Translations under genes and position numbers: made by a program
The notes under the pieces: model-generated
Database searches by the model: none
What the model was told of the DNA's origin: nothing
Seen by the model: only the letters and a program-made list of their open reading frames with translations
Shown here: piece by piece, positions 1-11,742 of the stretch
Layout: every line of letters starts with the position of its first letter
How positions within the stretch are numbered: the first letter of the stretch is position 1
From: Engraulis encrasicolus
Lineage: Eukaryota; Chordata; Actinopteri; Clupeiformes; Engraulidae
Assembly: GCF_034702125.1 (NCBI RefSeq)
Contig: NC_085876.1
Span: 1,783,225-1,847,224, forward strand
Direction of reading: 5' to 3'
DNA length: 64,000 bases

Positions 1-691
1 GGAAGCCGATACGAACCAGGAAGTCCTTAAATGCTAACATTAAAGACTACAATCTACTACATGCTTCCGCGTTACTGAAGAACTCTATTGTTTTTCGCCA
101 AACCGCGTCATAGCGAAGTCGCCTACGATTAGATTTTGTTTAATCGTTAAAATTCACTCTGGTCGCTCAGGAAGCTTCGCCCCTGGCGAATTCGCTTTGG
201 TAGCGCTGGTCGCATGCCCTCCATAGAGAAATAATGACTTCCGTCGCTCCATTCGCTCTTGGTCTGTACACGGCGTAAGAGGTTAATAGTCACCTTAAAC
301 TGCCACAGCACTCTCCAATAACTGACTGTACTGAACGGTACTGACTGGTTAGGAGACAGTCTTTAAGACCCTTGTAGGTGGGCTTGCAGCTTCCCGTTCC
401 CGTTTTTTTCTCCATTGGGTAATTCACGTACATAAGAAAAGTCCTCTGAAAAGTCTTTTGTCCGGGGCCAGGGGGAAATCATAGTTGCACACCTTGACTG
501 GTCCTTTTTGGACAAGCAAGTCCAACATCTGGCCATTACGTTGTTCAGGCCAAGTACCTGGGTCGCTCAAATCTCCCTGTGCTGGGGTGCTGCATCAGTT
601 GTCGAGTCGCTGTTTGTAGCCGCATTTGCTTGGTAGCCTGCCAAGTACGAATTAGAGATGTACGGTTCAAATTTAGTATGATACACACAAT
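1..691. other. No recognisable gene or repeat
   Basis: I see no open frame with recognisable protein features, no terminal inverted repeats and no RNA-like structure in this stretch. A short phrase near 584-603 (GCTGGGGTGCTGCATCAGT) resembles one at about 1907-1932, which may mean a shared repeat, but the match is too short to call. Confidence 0.5.
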
Positions 692-1800
692 CTATAGGTT
701 TACATGAGACACTTAAGTCCGATTTAACTCACTTTAAATCTGATTAAAACTTAATTCCACTCTGAAAATATCATGTAAACACTTGCCGAACAGGATTTAG
801 GTTTATTCCAATTTAAACTTAAATCCGATTAAACACGTTCCTCTGTCATGTAACCTTTTATTCAGAATTACAATAAATCCAGTCGTTCCACGCATGCTCG
901 TTGACCACACGATGGCGCCAAGAGCCCGTGCTCTTTGCCAGTGAGAAAAAAATGGCGGCACTTCCTGTTAGGGATGCAAATTATCGATTAATTCATTAAT
1001 AATTAGTTGATGGTCTTAGCGATCGACTTGCGATTAATTAATAAGCTGCGTTTTCCCCCCGAAATCTCAATATTTCTCAGAAAAAAACTACTAAATCTAA
1101 TTTTTTTACTTAAAAATTGAAATAAAATAACACATTTAAATGAATTCTATTTCAATTCTTTAATACAAAAGTGATTTAAATATTCCCACTATTCACACCC
1201 CTCTTCACACACTCTCTTCACATGCCCATTTCACCTGGGTCTCTTGTCAGTTGAATTGTCGATTAATGTTTTTTAATCGATTAATGCATTGATCGATTAA
1301 TCGTTTGCATTCCTACTTCCTGTTGATTTTCACATGAAAGTTTTGCTTAATTTTAAGTTCCTAAGCGACTATAAGTGTTGTGGCTTCCATATATTGATGT
1401 AAAAGTGCCCCACGAAGTAATTAAGCACAACAAAGTTAGTCCACATCACCCTTTCAGCAGTTCATTTTTCTAAGCTAGGTGGGTGCTAACTAGCATGTGA
1501 AAGAACCAGACCCAAAGGGGATTTCTCCAGCCTTGAGTCCACTGAGGGAATTCATTTTCGGGCTGAAGATTAGCTTCTGTCCCAGTAGTAAACAGAGTTC
1601 CCCGGAGGTTTGGCGACCACGCCCCCACGCCTTATTTGGCTCACTCAGCACGTGCGTCCAATCGCAATGCTTTATTTTCCCCAGACGTTTAATCGCATTT
1701 AAGTGAAAGTGCCATGTATACACGTCGCAAAATAACTCTTAATCCGATCTATTTAAATGTCAATTATTAAATCGGACTTAAAAGCATCATGTAACCGTAG
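692..1800. mobile_element. Nonautonomous DNA element with inverted ends
   Basis: The left end (from CTATAGGTTTACATGA) and the right end (ATCATGTAACCGTAG) are imperfect inverted copies, and the following blocks (CTTAAGTCCGATTTAA on the left, TTAAATCGGACTTAAA on the right) also pair. Internal copies of TCATGTAAAC and ATCCGATTAAA occur near 770-850. I could not settle a target-site duplication, so the superfamily is open. A separate hAT element has inserted inside it at 969-1315. There is no coding capacity. Confidence 0.55.
969..1315. mobile_element. hAT MITE with perfect 8-bp target duplication
   Basis: The 347-bp element starts TAGGGATGCAAAT and ends GTTTGCATTCCTA, an inverted repeat that continues into ATTAATCGAT-rich sequence. 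It is flanked on both sides by CTTCCTGT (961-968 and 1316-1323), an exact 8-bp target-site duplication, as expected for hAT transposition. The TAG...CTA termini are also hAT-like. No coding region is present, so it must have been moved by a transposase from elsewhere. Confidence 0.85.
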
Positions 1801-1849
1801 CCAATGTCTCAGTTTACAATGACACAAGTCAAGAATGAAATTTAAAATC

Positions 1850-2410
1850 CTTTTTGTTCCTCACCTTGAATATCCTCCTCCGTTTCGATACAAGCCTCTG
1901 CTGGGTGCTGGGGTGCTGCACTTGCATCAGTCGTAGTTCTACCATAGAAGACTCGATAGACAAAATGAAATGAAAGGTATTTATTAACATACAGGGAGGC
2001 AACATTTCTCTTTGGCGCAGGTCCCCGACCTGCAGAATATAATTTGTGAAACGGGGGGCTCATATCCTGCCGATGATGAGGCAGGGGGCGAAGCCTACCC
2101 CCATTACAGGACAGGGACCAACTGGTGACGGTGGCTCATGGGGATAAAGCTGAATGAGGCTGAAGCGGACCAGGGAACCAGGACATCGGGAGACGGAGGT
2201 TGAAGGAGATGGGGTCCAAGGAGCCGGAGGTTGAAGGGGATGGAGGTGGAAGGGGATGGAGGCAGGGCATTGGCTTCTGCTTACTCTGAGTAGCAAAGAG
2301 CAGAAACAGACAAAGAGTTTTAAAACCAAGGCGTAGACATTCTATTGGCTGAAAGCTGAGGATAAGCGAGTGACGTGGCGGGATTACCCGACCGGTAGAT
2401 GTGATAGGAT
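1850..2410 (-). mobile_element. Possible LTR-like regulatory segment
   Basis: Read on the minus strand, this stretch has the order of parts of a retroviral-type LTR: a CCAAT box (about 2350-2344), a TATA-like TTTAAAAC (about 2325), then a transcript-like region ending with AATAAA at 1985-1980. The spacing of about 340 bp is plausible. I found no clean TG...CA ends or flanking duplication, and no gag or pol, so this is only an inference. A purine-rich imperfect repeat (GGAGGTTGAAGG units, 2185-2265) lies within it. Confidence 0.25.
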
Positions 2411-2418
2411 AATTAAGG

Positions 2419-3560
2419 CAGTGTGTGTGCCGTGACAGATCGTCAGGTGTGCCGTGGAAAATTCTTGGGGATATTTTTTTTTCGGTGAACATCGTTATTA
2501 TCAGCAAATAATGCCTGTCATTTCATCTAGTAGCCTATGTGTCTGCAGGTTGGCTGGCGTCCTAAGCATGAAATAATTCCTTATCACTAGGTGGCAGCAG
2601 GTAGCTAATTGCCCTAACAAAAAACGTCCATCAGCTGCTAGTCAAATCCTCCTGATGGTTAACTTTGCTAGCGCTGTTCATTAATTGGGTCAGAAAACCA
2701 AAATCCTACCCTGAAACAGAATTGTGTTTTGCTTACAACCTTACTGAAAAGTTAAACGAGTGAGGTGGTGGCATGATTGAGCACACAACGTAGTTTGTTG
2801 GTCCGCGTGCTTTCTAGTCGAGTGTGAGGATGCCGAGACCCTTCAAGCCAGACTATCCAACTGCTGGTAAGCATAATTAGCCCGGTTTTAGGGAAAGGGG
2901 AAAGCGATTACCTCCTGTTACCTCGCGGGGAAACTTGCACCTTTGTCACAAACACCCCAGGCACAATTTCCAATCAGTTTTTAATAATAATATGACCGTA
3001 ATATCTTGCATTTGAAAACATGAGATTTCCGCTTTGAGTTCATGGAGCGCTGTCAAACTGTCCGACTTCTTCTGACCGACCTCGTCCTTTTGCAGCGCTG
3101 TGATTGTGGTCAAACAGCATTTTAGGGCGGGCATGAGTCAAAGGTGAAAGACGCACAGGTTTCACATTAAGATTAAGTGAGTAAAATATCAGAGGTTGAT
3201 ATTTGTACATATGCATCTTGAGTGAAATATTTCCCAAATGTTGCTATTGTCAGAATAAGCATTATTTTCTGTATTCCTGCTAATAGAATGCTTTTGGACA
3301 GAATAGGCCTACTTTGAAGTTTATAGCATTAAGTGCTCTTTTTATTTGAAAGAGGAAATATAAAATATGACAAAAAAAAAAATACAGTTTTGTGTTTATT
3401 TGATTGCTATTCAAGACACTTTGTAGCCGCCTATATTATAGTCATTCTTATCAGAGAATAATTTGTTTTCATTATTTCATCATTTTTGGTTGGTGATGTG
3501 CCGCAAGATTTTTTCAAGGGAAAAAGTGTGCCTTGGCACAAAAAAGGTTTGGAAACACTG
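2419..3560 (-). mobile_element. Nonautonomous hAT element, copy A
   Basis: The element is bounded by a perfect 8-bp direct repeat AATTAAGG at 2411-2418 and 3561-3568. Its right end reads GGTTTGGAAACACTG, the complement of the hAT-type end CAGTGTTTCC, while the left end has lost most of the inverted repeat after CAGTG. Its sequence is the reverse complement of the element at 32496-34181, matching at both ends and through the TATAGTCATTCTTATCAGAG stretch. That makes the two copies one family inserted in opposite orientation. There is no transposase. Confidence 0.85.
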
Positions 3561-3568
3561 AATTAAGG

Positions 3569-4690
3569 GCATTGATGAGTGAGGTACAGTCTTGTCTTCC
3601 TAGCAGAACTTCACGCCACGGCTTACATTTCTAGTCGAGTTGCCTATTGTACTAGTCCCATTTAGGCCTACTTGATTGTCTGCCAAGAGAAGTACGGCCC
3701 AACTTTACACACAGGATACACACACAATGCCTCAATTTACAAGAACAGAAATCAAACGCTAACGTCACAGTCCTGAACGGCGCTAATAACATCAGCATTG
3801 AAGTCTACGTTCTCAGCGCGGTCATTTCCCCGATCTGTCTGCTGTTGCTCGGCTACAACCCGAGGATGGCCCATCAAATCGATCCAGAGACCCATGAAGT
3901 GTCTTGTTGAACGCTTTTTGTTTGTTTGTCCTTTTTTCGTTTAGTTTTCGTTTGTATGCCACACGGAAAACGAAAGTTGGCCAGATTTCTATGTGTTTTC
4001 ACATGATGGCAGAACTTTTGAAAGTCCACAGTTAAATGTGGACAAATCTTACAGACATACATTACTGAACTGAACTAGAATTGAGCTAGCTTGCTGGTTG
4101 GCGATTCATACTTGGCTAACTTCCACCTACGTACATCCACCTTAGTGGTTAAAGGGATAATGATGACGACAACTGTAATTCAAATTTCCATACAATTCAT
4201 ACTGTCATGAAGTCTATTACCTTGTTCACGGACTTACTTTGTTTTGTTTTTTTTGTCTTCCAAATACTGTCACACTCTCAGGTGAAAATGCAGAGTGGTG
4301 CTGCTCTGTGTCGTGTCGAAAGACAGTAGCCCGCGTCTGCCAGTTCAGTTGCATTGGCAGCGAGCTGGCTACAGAGAGACACAAGCGTCAAAAAGTTGAG
4401 AAGTTGTATAATACTGCATCTGTTTTTACAACGCCCAGTGACATACTGTTATTTTTTTTAAAAAGCATAACCGTCGCACAAAATTCCCAAGATGCAGTGC
4501 CAAATACAGTTATATACTCCCAAAATTAGCTAATGTATTTTACTGTTTGTTATGCAGTTCTATACTCTAGAATTTACAGAAAAGTCTAACAGTGAAGTGT
4601 GCCTCACTCAACACTTTCATCTGAAACACTCATCCATTTCAACTCTGCCCGGAAAACATCCCTCACACGCAGTTCTCAGTGCCAATGACC
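3569..4690. other. Mostly unannotated; one short open frame
   Basis: No transposon ends are visible. A plus-strand frame at 3764-3910, open upstream to about 3713, encodes a short protein-like tail with a hydrophobic run (VYVLSAVISPICLLLLGY) and a hydrophilic end. It could be a fragment of a membrane protein, but it lacks convincing splice sites and may be chance. Confidence 0.25.
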
Positions 4691-5000
4691 AGGATCTTTT
4701 CTCAGGTTGTTCATATTGTTCATTGAATGGGAAGTGTGTGATTCATAGTATCAACACCCAAAAAGGATCCAGTATGTGCTTACTGTGTCTGTCACTGTCA
4801 AAGGATTGAGTGAACATAACATATTTTGTGTGTGTTTGTTCGTGTGTGAGTTTGTATTTGTGTGAGGTCGTATGTGTGTATGTTTTTGACAACTCGTCTC
4901 TGTTTTTGTTAAGTGGAGCTGTGTGTGTGCACGCGCACAACAATGACCATATATGTTTGTGTGAATTTTTTTGACGGCTCGTCTCTATTTTTGTTTAGTG
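4691..5000. repeat. Local segmental duplication, copy 1
   Basis: This stretch, beginning TTTTCTCAGGTTGTTCATAT, is repeated with high identity at 6855-7172. Both copies share a phrase around GGATCCAGTATGTGCTTACT and then run into the same GT-rich minisatellite. The copies are about 2.16 kb apart in direct orientation. The hAT element at 6102-6436 lies between them. Confidence 0.8.
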
Positions 5001-5100
5001 GAGCTGTGTGTGTGTATGTGCACGCGCGCAACAATGACCATACATGTTTGTGTGAATGTTTTTGACAACTCGTCTCTATTTTGTTTAGTGGCGCTGGTGT
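4885..5100. repeat. Minisatellite, ~85-91 bp unit, three copies
   Basis: Units begin with TTGACAACTCGTCTCT at about 4886, 4971 and 5062. Each carries TTTAGTGGAGCTGTGTGTG, an alternating GT/CG block and CAACAATGACCATA. The third unit degenerates into a (GTGTT)n tract near 5108-5137. Two further units are present in the duplicated copy near 7026 and 7136. Confidence 0.75.
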
Positions 5101-5151
5101 GTGTGTGTTGTGTTGTGTTGTGTTGTGTTGTGTGTTGTGCGTGCATGTGTT

Positions 5152-5247
5152 CAACTAACAAAAAAACTACCCCAACCCCAGGGGTATTCCTGCCTGGACC
5201 CCACATGTTTTCACCCCTTTTGCTGGGGTAGTTTTGTTGTTAGTGGA
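5152..5247. repeat. Foldback hairpin with AACTACCCC arms
   Basis: AACAAAAAAACTACCCCAAC (5156-5175) pairs with GCTGGGGTAGTTTTGTTGTT (about 5222-5241), leaving a loop of about 45 bases. It lies at the left edge of the interspersed repeat at 5223-5410 and may be its terminal hairpin. Confidence 0.6.
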
Positions 5248-5410
5248 AAAAGTGAAAGTGTAAAAATATTTCCTTACTGACAGGTTAGGATTAGCGATTG
5301 TTTTGGGTTGGGCAGTTTAGCATTAAATAGCTATTGTTTGGGTTTATATGAAATGAAGGCCCCCACAAAGATAGGAAGGGCCCCACATGGGCCCCCCTAA
5401 AGATAAAAAG
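5223..5410 (+). repeat. Interspersed repeat with CAGGTTAGG module, copy 1
   Basis: It begins CTGGGGTAGTTTTGTTGTTA and carries CTGACAGGTTAGG followed by a TTTAGCATT stretch and CCCCACAAAGATAGGAAGGG, then runs into a GT tract. The same order of phrases occurs at 19872-20050, so both are copies of one dispersed repeat, probably a nonautonomous element. No ends or target duplication could be fixed. Confidence 0.65.
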
Positions 5411-5539
5411 ATTGGGCTGTGTGTGTGTGTGTGGTTGTTTATTTCTGAGGGCATTTCAATGTATGTATAAGTATTCTACAAATAAGATGTGTGCTTGGAA
5501 GAATAATGCCTATGTTCCTTCGTGACCATCTCGGAGGAT

Positions 5540-5568
5540 AGTGTGTGTGTGTGTGTGTGTGTGTGTGT
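5540..5568. repeat. (GT)n microsatellite
   Basis: A run of about fourteen GT dinucleotides. A CT-rich tract follows at about 5686-5731, and CA-rich irregular DNA occupies 5823-5940. Confidence 0.9.
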
Positions 5569-6101
5569 CTGAGGACATTGAAATGTGTAATATTAAATTG
5601 CATGGTATCTTCTATGAACTGTGTGTTTATTTTCTCCAGATGACACGTGCCCTTACCTACTACATCAGCTTGAAAAATGCATTCTCTCTCTCACGCACGC
5701 TCTCTCTCTCACTGTCTCTTTCTCTCTCTCCCTGTACTACATCACAGAAGTGCTGGGTGAATAAGGTTCATTGGTAAGCCATGCACAGCTTGAAGCACTA
5801 ACACATGCAAATTATACTTTCAAACACACACACACTCACGCAGACACACTCACGCACGGACACACACACGTGCACACAAACACAAGCACACAAACGCGCG
5901 CACACACAGAAACGGGCACACGGACATGCGCACACACAATAACATCCTAATACACACAATAAACAAAACAGCAGGCATGAGTAAAGGCAGGCAGGAAGTT
6001 AGGGAGTGAAACAAACTGTGTACTTTTTACCGTTTTACCTAGTCTATAATTTATCATAAAACAAATTTGAATTTGTAAGATAAAATTGAAACACCTTAGA
6101 T

Positions 6102-6436
6102 CAGTGCTTCTCAACTGGAATAGTCTTGGGACCCACCATTTTCCACTCTCATTCGGTCGCGACCCAATTTTTTTTAGTGACACTCGAATGACTGGTTGCA
6201 CGCTACTGTCTCGCATAAACATTCTGATTTTATCTCTGATGACAGATGACACCAGTTCAATCGCCTATCAAAATAAAAGTTGTAAATTGTTGCAGGAAAA
6301 GTTGGATGATTGTTTTTTTTTTTATTTCAGCGAATCAATGAACTACGATTTTTTTTTTACACCACGGCTCCGCAACCCACCCATGACCCCTCCGCGACCC
6401 ACTTTTGGGTCGCGGCCCACCAGTTGAGAATCACTG
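6102..6436. mobile_element. hAT MITE (CAGTGCTTCTCAACTGG ends)
   Basis: The left end CAGTGCTTCTCAACTGG pairs with the right end CCAGTTGAGAATCACTG. Flanking 8-mers CCTTAGAT (6094-6101) and CCTTCGAT (6437-6444) match at 7 of 8 positions, fitting a hAT target duplication. Inner copies of the phrase GTCGCGACCCA occur near both ends. The 335-bp element has no coding region. Similar ends are typical of Charlie-group hAT elements in vertebrates. Confidence 0.88.
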
Positions 6437-6537
6437 CCTTCGATGATGCAAGCATTTTATTTTTGCGCATTGAAATGATTGCAGTCGAGGTTCGGACGAG
6501 ACTCTCCCTTTGATAACTGAGTTATGATCTGTCATTG

Positions 6538-6602
6538 CGCATGGTGGGGATTGAACGCTGGTTTCTCAATTAGAGTGCGGTTGCGTTACCGCTCACCTAC
6601 AG
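6538..6602 (-). repeat. tRNA-derived SINE head (probable)
   Basis: On the minus strand this reads like the 5' half of a tRNA-type SINE: an A-box-like GTGAGCGGTAACGC followed about 30 bases later by a B-box-like GCGTTCAATCC. The intervening bases could form an anticodon arm. No tail or target duplication was found, so it is a fragment at best. Confidence 0.4.
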
Positions 6603-6854
6603 ATGGTTGCCTAATAACTCAGATAAAGACTTGATTTGACAAGGCATGCCAGAGTCTACAACATGATCGCATTTTCGGCAATCGTTGATATGGACTTCCC
6701 ATGTACAATGTGCACGAGCGCAACGCCAGCTTTGATGAGCGCAGCTGATCCTCAGTGGTGGAACGGCGTCTGCCTCAAGTTTAAGCTGCTGTTAGTTGAA
6801 ACTCCGATTTTGCGCGTAACCGCCGCTGAATTCGCCAATGATGGAATGGTCCCC

Positions 6855-7172
6855 AGGTTCTTTTCTCAGGTTGTTCATATTCATTAAATGGGAAGTGTGT
6901 GATTCATAGTATCAACACCCAAAAAGGATCCAGTATGTGCTTACTGTGTCTGTCACTGTCAAAGGATTGAGTGAACAAAAAATATTTTGTGTGTTTGTTC
7001 ATGTGTGAGGTCGTATGTGTGTATGTTTTTGACAACTCGTCTCTAATTTTGTTAAGTGGAGCTGTGTGTGTGTGTGTGTGTATGTGTGTGTGTGTACACG
7101 CACAACAATGACCATACATGTTTGTGTGAATGTTTTTGACAACTCGTCTTTATTCTTGTTTAGTTGGAGCTC
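6855..7172. repeat. Local segmental duplication, copy 2
   Basis: This is the second copy of the block at 4691-5000. It retains the GGATCCAGTATGTGC phrase and the ACAACTCGTCT minisatellite units, with small indels in the GT tract. Copy 2 lacks the third minisatellite unit and the GTGTT run. Confidence 0.8.
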
Positions 7173-7985
7173 TAGTGGTGTTTCAAAGGTGAGTGTGCGA
7201 CTGTGTGTGACTATAGTATAACCAGGGTGCCATATTGCTATAGTCTGTACGGTTTATGTGTGTGCGAGCAACCGTTTGTGTGTGGAGTGTGTGTTGTGAT
7301 GTCAGGGTCCATCTTAGATGGGTGCTAGTGAGATGGCTCCAACCACAACTTTCCATGGCTCCATCTGGTGGTGGAGTTGAGAACTGCACTCCTCTATCTC
7401 AACACAGCTGTGGCTACTAATGGCTGTTGATTTCTAGAGCAGAAGTGGGCCTGGAACACAATCTAACTCGACCCTGGCTTTCAATGTGGGGTTGGGAGAG
7501 CTCAGTGTTGCACTGTGTCAGAGTTTCACTGTGGAGATCTTCATGGACAGTTTATTTAACGGTGGAACTCCTGGGAAATACCTGGGGACCATTCCATCAA
7601 TGGCGTTTACCCCAAATCAGAGTTCAAGACGGTAAACGGCGCTATTTTTAGACAGAGATCCGTTTCATCAGTCTTGCTAACCTGAAACTCAGCGGAGTTT
7701 CCAAGGTAATGTATGCTCCAAGTCAAGCCTAGTAGCTCCCAGGTTTAACACCAGGCTAAATATATGATATGAGTGTTTCAAAGAATTTCAACCTGCAGGA
7801 AACGGTGTCACAACTGGATCGTTCCACATATTCCCGCCAGCATTTTGCGAGATCAAAGTGAACCAGTCTCCCTACTAAAATGGCAGTTAAAATTCCAATA
7901 ATTACCATTGTCTTGAATTTCGATAATTAGCACATTTTTAGATAACGTTAATAGTCTAAATAATAAGATAAGTTCGAACAAGGAG
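7173..7985. other. No recognisable gene
   Basis: Apart from short frames without protein-like features, nothing can be supported here. There are no inverted termini or RNA-like structures. Confidence 0.5.
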
Positions 7986-8160
7986 AAGAAGGTGTAGAAT
8001 GCCCAGTCGGTAGGTGCACTGCATAATATGTGGTCGCGCCGGGTTCAAGTCTGGTGAGTAGCTACAAGCGACATGATATAGAAATGAAATCCGCACAAAC
8101 ATAGGCTGCATCTGCCTGTTCTCTCCTTTGATGTCACTTTAAGTGGCTGGCTTCATTCTC
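7986..8160 (+). repeat. Possible tRNA-derived SINE
   Basis: CAGTCGGTAGGTGC (A-box-like) and CCGGGTTCAAGTCTGG (B-box-like, about 8038-8053) are about 30 bases apart, the spacing of a Pol III promoter in a tRNA-type SINE. The downstream sequence could be a body, but I do not recognise it and see no terminal repeat. Confidence 0.35.
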
Positions 8161-8850
8161 TACCAAGCAATATGCCTAGTTAAATGTAGACATTTACATT
8201 TTACAGTGTAGCCTATAGGCAATACAAAAGTCCTCAAAGTCGCCGATGGTTGGTTTTTGCATTGCTATTGTGGCCTGCATTATCTCTTTACCGTAATATT
8301 TTTAAGATTTTTTAGATGTTTTTAAGATGTTTAGTGACTACGCCACTCTCATTTGTTAGGGTGAGAGAACCCAACCATCAAACACTTGATTTGACTTTCC
8401 CCCGCAACAGGTTAGTGAATAACAAGAGATACAACTGTCATACAATTCAGAGTTCTTTTTATTTTCTTTCTTTTCGTAATGAATCTCTGCACATAAAGTA
8501 TGCCTCACGGGCTCAGTCAAATATGAAAACAGAATATGAACTTTTACAGTATTTATAGGCACGCCATCTCAAGATCCAAAATTGTGCAAATGTGCTAGTT
8601 ATGCAAAAGTGCTAATTGCACGAGGGGTAGACCAAATAACAAAAATTGCACGGCAAACAAAATTAGTAAAGCAAATTGTACAAAAGAAAACAAACTGCCA
8701 AAAGGGCAAAATTGGTAATGGCCACCACACACACACACAAGCCTGTTAGACACACGTCTTTGGTCTCCCCCTACAGCAAGTATAGGTTCCAAAAGGAGTC
8801 TGAGATTTAAGATACGTCTCCCAGTAATACTTCAGTGTTCATACCCTAAT

Positions 8851-9010
8851 CATATACACAAGCTCCGTCTTGGCGGTTACTAAGTAGAAACTTACACGAG
8901 CCCCTTCGTCTCGGATGTTACAAAGTGAAACTTACACAAGCCCCTTCGTCTTGGAGGTTAGAATGAAACTTACACGAGCCCCTTCGTCTCGGACGTTACA
9001 AAGTGAAAAG
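8851..9010. repeat. Minisatellite, ~39-bp unit, about four copies
   Basis: The phrase CTTACACGAGCCCCTTCGTC recurs at about 8891, 8931 and 8969 (periods 40 and 38), with a more diverged copy just before (ACAAGCTCCGTCTTGG, about 8859). Each unit ends in GTTACAAAGTGAAA or a variant. Nothing suggests that it is translated. Confidence 0.85.
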
Positions 9011-9888
9011 GTTGCACAGGATGAATCACTCACACAATAGGACAAAACAAGAAAAAAAAGGTTGGGAAAAGAACAGTGATGCCCCCCTTCTCTAGTGACA
9101 CTGCATCAGTGTAGTCGAAGGCACCAACTCCTCCTATGTACATTTAACGAGAAAGTTACCATTAGGCACGGCATTTATAAATCGATTAAACAGGAGTTGT
9201 GTATTGTGGAAATGCACAACTCCCTACACAAGTCAAGTGCTAAGCGTCGAAACTCTTACAGAAAATGCCGGCATTACCTCTGGTTCTCTCGAAGCGGCAC
9301 GCAAGCAGTCAACCACAAAGGACACAAAGTGGAGACACGCCACCAGCGACACTTGACTTTGCCCAGCTCGGCACACCATTCCAGAACAGCAGCCGACCCC
9401 ACGCCAGCCGCCAATGGACAGGGCTACGATTAAGTTAAATGGTGTCAGTAACCAACAACTAAGTACATTACAATGCACCAAAAAGAGCAATAAACCAACC
9501 GAGAAGGACGCCTACCTTTCCTGTACGATGGCTCAACCACAAACGGAGGGACAGAGAGAGCGGTGTACCCCACGCTACACTCTGCAGCATCAAAAACATA
9601 GCATCTTTGCTAGCTAGTTACCACCGCAATATATGCTACACACCGGAAGGAAAAGGGGAGCGTCGTTACCCCGTCAGAATAAAGGTTCAGGATAACCACC
9701 GGTTACACAATGATTCAGCAAATGCTCTCTGCCCAACGTTTTAGCTATGCTCTGTTTCATCCTAAAACAAATTAAAACACTCCAGCTGATGAAAGCATTC
9801 ATATGTTCAGGGGTGATAGTGGGGAAAAAAGGCAGGTACGTAAGCTAATTGACCACAATTGTGATTGACCACCAAAACGACTTGCTTA
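9011..9888. other. No recognisable gene
   Basis: Plus-strand frames at 9095-9433 and 9414-9617 overlap and lack recognisable domains. I see no splice-bounded exon and no transposon ends here. Confidence 0.45.
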
Positions 9889-11494
9889 TTAACACATTCA
9901 AGACCAGCCGTTTTTTTGGATTTTAGCTGTAGACTCCCAGCCAATTTCGTCATTTTTTGAACAGCCACCGAATATTTTGTCTTCAACCCACAGACACGTC
10001 AGGACTTGTTCGAAAGCCCAAACTCAGCTGTCTGTATGTTTTTACAGTTCCTAGCGTATTCCATTCCGAAGTTATGCAAGTCTAAGTGAGCTGTGGTTTC
10101 GGCAGAAATAGCGTTTTTCACTATTCGAACGGAGATAAAGCCTTTTTTGTCACGGGTGCGCTCTTTAAATTGCGGGTCAAAATGCATTTTCACACCCGAA
10201 GATCAACTCCAGTAGCTTCCAAGTAAACTATTTTGATGCAAAAATCACTTGGTCAGGCTATTGTTTAGAGCCACATCATCTGGAATGCTAGCTAGCTAAT
10301 GTCACTTGACTGGCAGTTTTCGTTCTGTAAAAGTAGACGTGTCAAAGTACTCACCCAAAATTAGGTTACTTCCTGCTGTGTTGCATGCTGTTTTTCATTA
10401 CAACCTTCCATTTTACACCTATCTTGATGACAGCAAAACCCCTTGGGTCTGACACACCAAGGCGGTAAAGCAGCGCGGAACGGCCACGGTTTTTACCGGC
10501 GTCAGTGAAAATACATTGAAACCTATCTGTCCTTACACACCAACCGGCGGTAGTCGGGCGTCAGCGGCGCGGGAGCCGGCTCCGCGCCGCGCTGCATTTG
10601 GAAAATAGAACTCGAGCGTATTTTTCACGCCGGCGACCGGCGGTGTCTCATTCAAATGAATGGCAAAGTAGCATGCTAGCTTTAGCTGTGGGGAGAGTTT
10701 TGAATAGGACTGGCCGCGCACGCCGACGCTGTCAGTGTGCAAGGCAGAGAAAAGCACGCCGTCAAAACTAAGCAGAAAGACCGCGTTCGTCCCGTGACCG
10801 TTCCGTTCCGCCTTGGTATGTTTTGGCCCTTATCCTTCCATCATATGTTTAGGAACAGGCTAGCTAGTAAGCCACTGACAGGACGCTATTTTTTTTTTCC
10901 CTAGAACAAGGATGCCACAGATGGCCAAACTTGGCTTCTCATTGGTCAACCTTCACAACTTCCTGTAGGGTTTAGGCATGGTTCTGGTCTGGGCACAATT
11001 TCGCAACAAATTTGGCAATACCTTGCTTATTTCGCAGTTCTTGGCAAAAGTAAAGAATCAGAAATATTGCTTTCCTGACAGGTTAAGTTTAGGGAAGGTT
11101 TAGGTTTAGGCACATATCAAAAGTGTGGTGAGTGTCGGCGTGTTTTCGGCTTCAAGACTAGTCTTGCCGCTCTGGAAGTTCGACCAATCAGAGGCAACCT
11201 GTGGCGTCCTTGTACTAGGAAAAACTATATCGCTGACAGGACATGTTTTGGTGCTCTAGGAAGTAAATTGAGACGTGACGTGACGTGATCAGGAAGTGGT
11301 TTGATTTGCTATAATAAAACTCATACCGTGTGTAATAAAATGCACCGATGTTGAAATATCCAGATCCTGACTTTGTAGGTGTTTTCATGATCTGTCAGTT
11401 CTGTTCATCACATTATTACAAAAATCACACAGAATGAGCCAACGCATGGGAGACAAAAACGTATTTTTACATGACTTGGGAGTGAATGTGTTAA
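9889..11494. mobile_element. piggyBac-like nonautonomous element
   Basis: The element is delimited by TTAA at 9889-9892 and 11491-11494. The adjoining ends are inverted: TTAACACATTCA on the left and TGAATGTGTTAA on the right, 12 matched bases including the target. TTAA duplications are diagnostic of piggyBac transposition. No transposase is evident; a minus-strand frame at 9999-10193 has no DDE features. A GC-rich MITE has inserted at 10445-10829. Confidence 0.75.
10445..10829. mobile_element. GC-rich MITE nested in the piggyBac-like element
   Basis: The left end (GGGTCTGACACACCAAGGCGG) and right end (CCGCCTTGGTATGTTTTGGCCC) are imperfect inverted repeats with a shared ACCAAGGCGG core. The interior is CpG-rich (GCGCGGGAGCCGGCTCCGCGCC palindrome near 10565-10590), unlike the AT-rich DNA around it. 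A target duplication could not be fixed, so the superfamily (perhaps PIF/Harbinger) is not assigned. Confidence 0.65.
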
Positions 11495-11742
11495 AGTACA
11501 ATTTCACCAATGTTTATAATAATTCGTTTTCAACATCAGGGTCTTCCTTTATCTATCACTGACGTGTTCAGCATTTTCGGGCTTGTGAAATGGTTGTGCA
11601 ATACACTATTTGTCGACACAGCATGTCTTATTTCCACTGGTTTCCCAACAGGTCTAGCCCACTAGCAATTAGCTCGCCCGGGCCTGGTGTCATTTCTACC
11701 ACTGCTCAGCAACTAATAAACTTCCAAAGCTTTGTCTTTAAT

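Noticed and set aside
8891..9010. CRISPR-like regularly spaced repeats
   Set aside because: The units are contiguous, with no unique spacers, and the genome is eukaryotic.
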